From Lepus europaeus (Eukaryota; Chordata; Mammalia; Lagomorpha; Leporidae): a DNA stretch of 64,000 bases. Below the pieces are notes generated by a model. That model ran no database searches. It was given only the letters and a program-made list of their open reading frames with translations, and was not told where the DNA came from. The stretch covers positions 93,869,388 through 93,933,387 of the forward strand of contig NC_084828.1 of the NCBI RefSeq assembly GCF_033115175.1, written 5' to 3'. Of this stretch, positions 56,349-64,000 are shown piece after piece (position 1 is the first letter of the stretch; every line of letters begins with the position of its first letter). The translations under genes and the position numbers were made by a program.

Positions 56349-56609
56349 GTGAGTGAGGGGGCTCTTTTCAGCAGATCAGGGTGGGTGGATGGAGGTAGTG
56401 TGGATTTGACACCGTGTTGGTGGGGTGGGGACACAGCCTGAGTTTTTTCTGCTCCTTCCTCCCCTGGCACCTCCGGCGCTTCGTGTTGGACCCAGCTTCA
56501 ACCCTTCCCCCACTCTGTTTGCCTTAAGCTTGGGTCCGTTCCCCTTTCCAACCCTCACTCTTTCCCAACAGGTGCTGGGGGGACCCTGATGTGGCACCAA
56601 ATGAAATGA
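56300..56609 (+). other. Spliced upstream ORF overlapping the EIF4G1 start
   Basis: This ORF uses the leader exon 56292-56348 joined to 56572. It opens at ATG 56300, runs 28 codons (with further in-frame ATGs at 56589 and 56601) and ends at TGA 56607-56609. The stop overlaps the main ATG (56606-56608) as ATGA. Even if the leader exon is skipped, the short 56589-56609 uORF remains in the coding exon's leader. Confidence 0.5.
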
Positions 56610-59600
56610 ACAAAGCTCCACAGCCCACAGGCCCCCCGCCCGCCCCATCCCCTGGACTCCCACAGGTAATTAGGGAGGAATTAGCTAGGGTGGGGGTGGG
56701 GGAGACCAGGCCGCCGTCAGGAACAGGTTCTAGCCTCTGGATTTTCCCACCCCCATCTGTGTCAGGGCAAAGTGCAGCTGCCTGCTGCCAAATTGAGACA
56801 GGTCCCCTGGCTGTCCCCAGGGGCTGTCATGGGGAGGGGGTGTGTGGACTGCCGAGGCTCTTGCTGCAGACCTGCCCCCCTCCCCCCCTGTTTCACCAGC
56901 GTGGGTTTCAGCCCCACCCGGGCTTCCCCTCTTGCTGAACTCTGGTCTCCCCCCTTCAGCCAGCGTTTCCCCCGGGGCAGACAGCACCGGTGGTGTTCAG
57001 TACGCCACAAGCAACACAAATGAACACGCCTTCTCAGCCCCGCCAGGTGAGGGGCTGTGGGGAGGGGAGTAGGGGGCCTGGGTGGGAGCTGTGGACGGCT
57101 TAGGGCAGTGTGGACCTGGGGTGGAAACTGGAGGCTGTGTGCTGGCCTCAGTTTCCTGGCAGTCGGTCTGTGTCCTCTCTTGTGGCTCTGCACTGTGCGC
57201 TGTTGGTTACTTATGGTGGCTGGCCCCTGGGGAAGTATGTCGTCGGTGAGGGGGGCTTAACTGGGGTCCTGACGCCTCTGAAAACTGGGGGCAGTGCTTT
57301 AGCCCCTGCTGCCCACTTTGCCTCTCCTGGTTCTTTCGCTGAGAGGTTGCCATTGCTCCAGTCCCCTTTCTTGCCTTCTTTTTGGACTATGGCAAGATAA
57401 ACGCTCTGGCTGGTTTCTTGCCTTCTTCTGTTACCTGAGTTCTCCCTTACTAAGTGGGAGGATTCTTGTCCCACTACTGAGATTTTTTTTTTAACCCCTC
57501 ATCACCTTGGGGATAATTCTCTTCTTTCCTGTCCCCATGTGCTCTCAGGGAGGATTCAGGTCTCTGCAGGTAATACCCTTTTCCTAATCCTGGACTGTGT
57601 CCTGGTCTCACTTTCCCCTCTGCCTTAGGGTCTACAAACAGGGAGTGGGAGGTCTTCAGGGTGGGGACTTTGTGCTGATTGGGTCCTTAGTTTGAGGCTG
57701 AGTAGTGCATGTTAGGGGCTAAATCCTGAAGAGTGTATCTGGGAACTAGGAGACTTGCATGTTAGTGGTGAGTTCCTCAGGACCTTAAGTGGAGCAGTGC
57801 ATGCTGGGGAGGGAGGATGTCCCTGAGAGGGCCTTAGGCATGATACATCTGGGTGTTAGGGAGCCCCTCCAGAGGGCCAGTGTGGTGGAGGTGACATATG
57901 TATGCATGGCAGTGAGAATCGGTACACACAAACGCCAAATGTTCGCCTGAGTTTGGAGGCTGTGTGTGAGTCTAAGAGGCCACTTAACCATCAGTTGGTC
58001 AAGTGTGTCTTGGAAGGATTGGTCTTTATGCTCTGAACCCCACAGTACTTTCCAGACCATAGAGGCATTGTGGAGGGACTAGTTTGCTGCCCGCTTTCTC
58101 TCTCTCAGTGCCGACCTCTTTCCTCCCTCCTGACAGCACTTCTACCCTAGCCGGGCCCAGCCCCCGAGCAGTGCAGCCTCCCGAGTGCAGAGTGCAGCCC
58201 CTGCCCGCCCTGGCCCAGCTGCCCATGTCTACCCTGCTGGATCCCAAGTAATGATGATCCCTTCCCAGATCTCATACCCAGCCTCCCAGGGGGCCTACTA
58301 CATCCCTGGACAGGTGAGGCTGGAGGCTTGGGAGCCATGCACCTTGTGCTGTAACCCTCGCCCCTTCCTGCCCCAACCCTCTTGCCCTGTCTCTTCGTCA
58401 GAGATGGGACTTCTGGTCATTGCCCAGAGTTGGCTTGTCCTATCTTGCCCTGCATTCTGTTTGTAGTCTGGTATGGTACTCGTAGCTTCCTCAACTCCTT
58501 CTCTTCCCTCTTCTCCCCCCCTCCCCCACCAGGGGCGTTCCACATATGTTGTCCCGACACAGCAGTACCCTGTGCAGCCAGGAGCCCCAGGCTTCTATAC
58601 GGGTGCAAGCCCTACAGAGTTTGGGACCTATGGTAAGCAAGAGAGGGAGTCAGAGGTGAGAGTGCTTCCCAGGGAACTTCAAAAGTGATCTACTGATTTC
58701 TAAAGCCTAAGACCCTTCCCAGGCATGGCTTTGGGGTTAAAAATAATAGGGTTAATAGTTAGTAGGGATTGGTGCTTAATGTTTAACTGGTGTTGGTGGG
58801 GGATAAAGACTTGATTTCTGTTGCCAAGGGAGTTGGAGTCCTGCCTGTGTCAGGAACGCAGGCCCAGGCTCCAGCTTGAGGGCCTGGTGGGCTTTCCCGC
58901 GACGCTGTTTCTATGGTGGTGGGGAGGTGGGGGCCATGTGACATGGATTTGTGGCTAGCTTTCGTTTGTATTCTAGGAAAGTACTAGTCTGTTCTTTATG
59001 GCAGTGGTTTCCAAAACTTTGATCATTGACTATGTACTTTTAAAATGTATATATGTGTGTGTTTGTATATATGTGTGTATAACTTAAACATATAACACTA
59101 CCCTTGGGGGAAATCAAGTGTAAATCATGTATGAGGTTAAAGAATGCTCCCACTTTGGAGACCATTGCTTTAAGGAATTACTTTTTCTTTCTCTTGGGCC
59201 TAGTTCATAATGTTACTTTTTGTTTCCTTGCCCCTCTGCGAAGGGCTGGATACTGGAAGGAGACTAAGGTTGAGTGGAACAGGCTTAGCACATCTTTTTC
59301 TCATTCCTAGCCAGAGACTTGAGTTTCTTTCAGATTCAGAGTGACATGTGTGTTGCTGTGGGTGGGGTGTATGCACAGGAGTAGCTTAGAGAGTAGAACA
59401 GACCTGCGCCCTCCTGCTAGCAAGCATGTGGTGGGGAAGGAGTGCCTGCTTACAAGGCGTGTGTGTGTCAGTGTCAGGAATTCTTGTAAACGCAGTGTAG
59501 ACTGGTTCCCCAGCTTCCACAGACACCTAATTCCCTGGGGGAGGAGGGCGGGGCAGGGCAGTGGGCTGGCTGGGAGTGATGAGAGGTTCTGGGGGTGGGA

Positions 59601-62600
59601 GGTGTTCAAGCATTAGTATATGGTTGGGCCCTGACGCTGCCACCATTCTTCTTTTCTGTCCCCTCCCCCAAGCTGGCGCCTACTACCCAGCCCAAGGTGT
59701 GCAGCAGTTTCCCGCTGGTGTGGCCCCTGCGCCGGTTTTGATGAACCAGCCACCCCAGATTGCTCCCAAGAGGGAGCGAAAGACGGTGAGTGGCAGCAGA
59801 GGGCTTTGGGGAGGGTCTGGGAAGGGGCGAGTGAAGCTCAGGCACTACTGGGGCATTGTGCTTGAGGGAGCAGGAGGTTGAGGAAGGAGGTCTTTGGCCG
59901 GGAACAGGCAGACTTGGGTAGGGTGGAGAGTGGTTTCTGTGGAACACTCGGGTCCTCTTTTTTGCAACGCACTAGCTTTTGGTTTAGAGCATCTCCTAGG
60001 AAGACCGACGTGGCTGAGGGTGCAGTTCCTGGGGGTCCTGGGGTGCTGGATATTCTGGTGGCTTGCCTTGGAAGTGGTTTGTTTTCTGTGGCCCCACCCC
60101 CCACTCCCAGTCCTGGAAGCTCTTGAGGCCTCCGCCTCTGCTCAGTCCTCAGCCCTGGGCGTGGTGCCCAGAATAGGGTGCCAGGGCTGGGGAAGCCGCT
60201 GAGTCACCCTGGCTCCACCCACTGGATCTGGGCCCTGCCCCCAGAGATCAGGCAGACTAGCTACAAGTGAGCCTGGATGGGTGCTTGATGGGGGTTCTGG
60301 GGCCCAGGGTGTGCAGGCACTAACTTGGGGATTGCCGGTGGGGCAGGGGTGAGAGAGGGAGGGGCATTGTGATGTACAGGCTGCTCTGTGAGGTCAAAGG
60401 TCTCTTGGGGGTGGGGGCTAGGGCAGGGACTACAAGAGCAGCTAGATGGGTTGACAGTAGAACTCATGGGGTTTCTGGCACCCACCCACCTGCTTCCCAG
60501 TGGGGGGTGGAGGGTTGACCCAGAGTCTTAGGAGTGGGGCAGGGTGGAGAGGGGGCTCCTCCTGCTTCCCACTCATCCCATAGCTTTCTTTCCTCAGATC
60601 CGAATTCGAGATCCAAATCAAGGAGGGAAGGATATCACGGAAGAGATTATGTCAGGGGCCCGCACTGCCTCCACACCCACCCCTCCCCAGGTATTGTCTG
60701 CTCTTTGAGTTACACCTTGGCTGGAATGGCTGTGCTTCCCTGCACTCCCAAGTCCCTTCATCTTTTCCTCAACTAAGGGATTGATTTCCCTGCTTTCCTG
60801 GCCTTGGCAGAGCTAGAGTAGAAATTGTTCTAGTAAAGAAGGGTTGTGGGAGTCTTCAGTGCAAATTTGGTAACCCTTTGTGTCCTGCAGACTGGAGGTG
60901 GTGTGGAGCCTCAGGCTAACGGGGAGACGCCCCAGGTTGCTGTCATCGTCCGGCCAGGTAAGTAGGCAGGGTGAGGCGGAGCTTTCCTGGGGAAATGGAA
61001 TGTGACAGTTTAGAGTGCCGAGGTGGTGGGGGTGACTTGAGCTGGGTGCTAGATGGTGAGTTAGGCTTCCAGGCAGTGGGATTGTCAGGGTCAGTTGCAT
61101 TTTAGATGAGAATGGGAAAATAGCCTGGGTGGGGGAAGATTGGGACAAGGGTGTTAAGTGAGGAATACTTTGGCTGAGAGGAGGAATAGTAGTAGCACTG
61201 GAGGATTTACCTTTTAGTTACTAATTTTTCCTTTCCGTGGCGTAGATGACCGGTCGCAAGGAGCAATCATCGGGGGCCGACCAGGGCTGCCTGGCCCAGA
61301 GCACAGCCCTTCAGAATCCCAGCCTTCATCACCTTCTCCGACCCCATCACCACCCCCGATCTTGGAACCGGGGTCTGAGCCTAATCTTGCGGTCCTCTCT
61401 CTTCCTGGGGACACTGTGACATCGGGGATGATACAGATGCCCGTGGAAGAACCACCCCCCATCTCCCGTGAAGCTGGAGAGCCATATTGCCTCTCTCCAG
61501 AGCCCACTCCTCTTGCTGAACCCATACTGGAAGTTGAAGTGACACTCAGCAAACCAGTTCCAGTGTCTGAGTTCTCTTCCAGTCCTATCCAGGTTCTCAC
61601 CCCACTGGCATCTCACAAGATGGAAATTCATGAGCCTAATGGCGTGGTCCCGTCTGAGGATCTGGAACCAGAGGTGGAGTCAAGCCCAGAGCTTGCTCCT
61701 CCCCCTCCTCCAGCTTGCCCCTCTGAATCCCCTGTGCCTATCGCTCCAACCGCCCAACCAGAGGAACTGCTCAATGGAGCCCCCTCGCCACCAGCTGTGG
61801 ACTTAAGCCCAGTCTGTGAGCCTGAGGACCAGGCCAAGGAGGATACAGCGTCTGCAACTCCCCCTGCCGTTCCATCTGCCACTCCAGCTACAGCTCCCCC
61901 AGCTACTTCCCCTGCTCAGGAGGAAGAAGGGGAGGAAGAGGAAGAAGAGGAAGAGGGAGAAGCAGGAGAAGCTGAAAGTGAGAAGGGAGGAGAGGACCTA
62001 CATCCCACAGAGAGCACCCCTGTCCCTGCCCACTTACCCCAGAATGTGGAGGCAGTAGCAGCCACCCAAGGTAAAGTGGATGGTGGAGGTGGGGCTGGCC
62101 TGGAGGCGTGGTTGCTCCTCTTGGCTGGTCATCTCCCCCTGTGTGCCATTGTGTCTGGTCATAGAAGCCTGTGATGGAACCTAAGAGCTCCAGGAAGGAC
62201 TTTGTAAAGCCTGGACAGAGTGATGGAAGGAGGAAATCATGTACTGGGCTGCTTTTTATTTTTCCCTGGGGTTAACAGTAATCCTTAAAAATTATTCCCA
62301 CCCCTCCTTTTCTTTTTTTCAATTAGTGGCAGTATCTGTGCCAAAGAGGAGACGGAAAATTAAGGAGCTCAACAAAAAGGAGGCTGTGGGAGACCTTCTA
62401 GATGCCTTCAAAGAGGTAAGGAAGCAGAAGGTAGGAGAGCGAGCACAGTCTGGGTATGAAACTGGTCATTCTGTGATCCAAACTGGGCTGTGCCCTTGTT
62501 CCAGGTGAACCCGGCAGTGCCAGAGGTGGAGAATCAGCCTCCTGCTGGCAGCAATCCAACACCAGAGTCGGAGGGCAGCAGTGGGCCCTCCCGGCCCGAG

Positions 62601-63908
62601 GAAGCAGATGAGACCTGGGACGCAAAGGAAGACAAAATTCACAATGCTGAGAACATCCAGCCTGGGGAACAGAAGTATGAGTACAAGTCAGGTAGGCTGG
62701 AGCGGGAGGGTTGGAAAGGGCTGCAGGTGCTTCCAGGGCATCAGGAGACAAGCATATCAGTGGTTCATCCTCTCTTCTTGCAGATCAGTGGAGGCCTCTA
62801 AACCTTGAGGAGAAAAAGCGTTATGACCGTGAGTTCCTGCTTGGCTTTCAGTTCATCTTTGCCAGTATGAAGAAGCCGGAGGGGTTGCCCCATATCAGTG
62901 ATGTGGTGTTGGACAAGGTTGGTGGTTTGAGGGGGAGGAGGGCAAGTGTGGGTTGGATGGAGTGGGGAGGTGCCTGAGATCCTTAGAAGTAATCAGAAGC
63001 CTTAGCCAGCTCTTGAGGCCTTCTGTCTTCTCTTCACAGGCCAATAAGACGCCACTACGGCCGCTGGATCCCTCCAGACTATCAGGCATAAATTGCGGCC
63101 CAGACTTCACCCCATCTTTTGCCAACCTTGGCCGACCAGCCCTGAGCAGCCGCGGGCCCCCAAGGGGTGGGCCAGGTGGGGAGCTGCCCCGAGGGCCGGT
63201 GAGTGGGGGCTGGCTGAAGACACAGGTGGGCAAGGGGGCAGGATGGGGACACGTCAGCCTTGGTGTCACATGTGCTGAGCAGTTCTGTGTTTTTCCCTTG
63301 TCTTCCTCCCTTGCTTAGCAGGCTGGCCTGGGTCCCCGGCGCTCTCAGCCAGGCCCCCGAAAGGAGCCCCGCAAGATCATTGCCTCAGTGATAATGACTG
63401 AAGATATAAAACTGAACAAAGCAGAGAAGGCCTGGAAACCCAGCAGCAAGCGGACAGCGGCTGATAAGGATCGAGGGGAAGAGGATGCTGATGGCAGCAA
63501 AACCCAGGTACTGGCAAGTCCTGTGTCTGTCTGGTCTCCATTTCTGCTCCACAGAGTACCGTCTGAGCTGACTTTGACCTCTATGGCTGTCTGACCTTAT
63601 CACTAGCATCTGCCAAAGTCCCTACCCCCCTCTTTTCCTCTCAGCTACCCTACCCCTATTCTTCTGAGGACCTCTCTGGACCCTTTGTGTTTGTCCCCTC
63701 TCCCCGCCAGGACCTGTTCCGCAGGGTGCGCTCCATCTTGAATAAGCTGACACCCCAGATGTTCCAGCAGCTGATGAAGCAGGTGACGCAGCTGGCCATC
63801 GACACCGAGGAGCGCCTCAAAGGGGTCATTGACCTCATCTTTGAGAAGGCCATTTCGGAACCCAACTTCTCAGTGGCCTATGCCAACATGTGCCGCTGCC
63901 TCATGGCG
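56606..63908 (+). CDS. EIF4G1: EIF4G1, translation initiation factor 4 gamma 1 (3' partial)
   Basis: Coding exons: 56606-56665, 56960-57046, 58137-58313, 58533-58632, 59673-59785, 60598-60690, 60891-60957, 61246-62070, 62327-62415, 62505-62691, 62784-62917, 63040-63198, 63322-63507 (or from 63319), 63711-63908, then cut by the window end. They give 825 open codons from [14 protein letters not shown]. eIF4G1 is the cytoplasmic scaffold of eIF4F, linking cap-bound eIF4E, helicase eIF4A, PABP and eIF3. Visible parts are the Pro/Gln-rich N-terminus, the PABP-binding region ([19 protein letters not shown], about residues 174-192), a Pro/Glu-rich spacer with a long acidic run (exon 61246-62070), the basic [15 protein letters not shown], the eIF4E site YDREFLL (613-619), and the start of the MIF4G HEAT domain ([19 protein letters not shown]). 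No frame break. I chose the first ATG because residues 41, 88, 165 and 197 then fall on the known internal Met starts. Confidence 0.97.
57047..58136 (+). other. EIF4G1 intron between coding exons 2 and 3
   Basis: Unique DNA without retroelements. I looked for box C/D snoRNA hallmarks (RTGATGA...CTGA with terminal complementarity) here and in the introns at 58633-59672 and 59786-60597 and did not find a convincing one. Confidence 0.4.
58633..59672 (+). other. EIF4G1 intron between coding exons 4 and 5
   Basis: Unique sequence with a short (TA)/(TG) run at about 59044-59085 (TATATATGTGTGTGTTTGTATATATGTGTGTATA). No CSINE or hosted gene was recognised. Confidence 0.45.
62784..62917 (+). other. 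EIF4G1: EIF4G1 exon encoding the eIF4E-binding motif
   Basis: The exon encodes [20 protein letters not shown] followed by [24 protein letters not shown] fits the YxxxxL-phi consensus that docks on the dorsal face of eIF4E and is shared with the 4E-BPs. Its donor is the weak AAG|GTTGGT. Confidence 0.93.
63316..63321 (+). promoter_or_regulatory. EIF4G1: NAGNAG tandem 3' splice acceptor in EIF4G1
   Basis: TTGCTTAGCAGGCTGG gives two acceptors three bases apart, TAG (63316-63318) and CAG (63319-63321). Use of the first inserts one Gln before AGLGPRRSQ. Human EIF4G1 isoforms differing by a single residue at this place are consistent with it. Confidence 0.75.
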
Positions 63909-64000
63909 GTTAGTTCCCAGTTTTCTCAGTTTCATGGTCCAGCTTCCCAGCTTTTTGGTTCTCCAGCCTGTGCTGTGGATGGCAGCTTGGGGGTGGGGGC

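Noticed and set aside
56606-63908. SNORD66 or another intronic snoRNA in EIF4G1
   Set aside because: Human EIF4G1 hosts SNORD66, but no intron in this window showed a C box with a suitably spaced D box and terminal stem. It probably lies beyond the window.

Overview
This window is nuclear DNA from a mammal, and most likely from a lagomorph (European rabbit or a close relative). It holds multi-exon genes with GT-AG introns, CpG-island promoters, AATAAA poly(A) signals and ancient MIR-like repeats. It also holds dozens of copies of a tRNA-derived SINE that starts GGGGCCGGCGCTGTGGCGCAG and ends in CAAATAAATAAATCTTTAAAA, which is the rabbit C-repeat (CSINE). The gene order matches human 3q27: EEF1AKMT4, CAMK2N2 (antisense), ECE2, PSMD2, EIF4G1. 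Nothing here looks prokaryotic.

Layout. (a) 1-2.6 kb: the last two coding exons of the eEF1A lysine methyltransferase EEF1AKMT4 (+). (b) 3.2-5.5 kb: the two-exon CaMKII inhibitor gene CAMK2N2 (-), tail to tail with EEF1AKMT4 and headed by a large CpG island. (c) 5.5-20.6 kb: no gene seen, many CSINEs, and one L1 3' end joined to a SINE. (d) 20.6-34.5 kb: ECE2 (+), with a 19-exon, 770-residue open frame. (e) 34.5-40.8 kb: intergenic SINEs and MIRs. (f) 40.8-49.8 kb: PSMD2 (+), 21 coding exons and 908 residues. (g) 49.8-55.2 kb: intergenic repeats, including one LTR-like block. (h) 55.2-64 kb: the 5' part of EIF4G1 (+), a non-coding leader plus the first 14 coding exons (825 codons), cut by the window edge.

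I assembled the exons by hand from splice sites, reading frame and remembered family proteins. The sums close exactly on whole codons: 79 aa for CAMK2N2, 770 for ECE2, 908 for PSMD2. All four complete or partial genes I could check are open and look functional.

The most interesting points are regulatory. The penultimate EEF1AKMT4 exon can splice in frame (phase 0) to the ECE2 transmembrane exon. The intervening EEF1AKMT4 acceptor is immediately followed by a strong donor (CAG|GTGAGC), a recursive-splice-site architecture. EIF4G1 has a spliced upstream ORF whose stop overlaps the main start as ATGA, four conserved internal Met codons, a NAGNAG acceptor and two CACGTG boxes, one a full GTCACGTGAC palindrome. 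PSMD2 has a perfect antioxidant-response-type element just inside intron 1. Among the repeats, a SINE/L1 chimera bounded by one 17-bp target-site duplication and several nested SINE insertions can be ordered in time. I see no novel genetic system such as a defence or transfer module.
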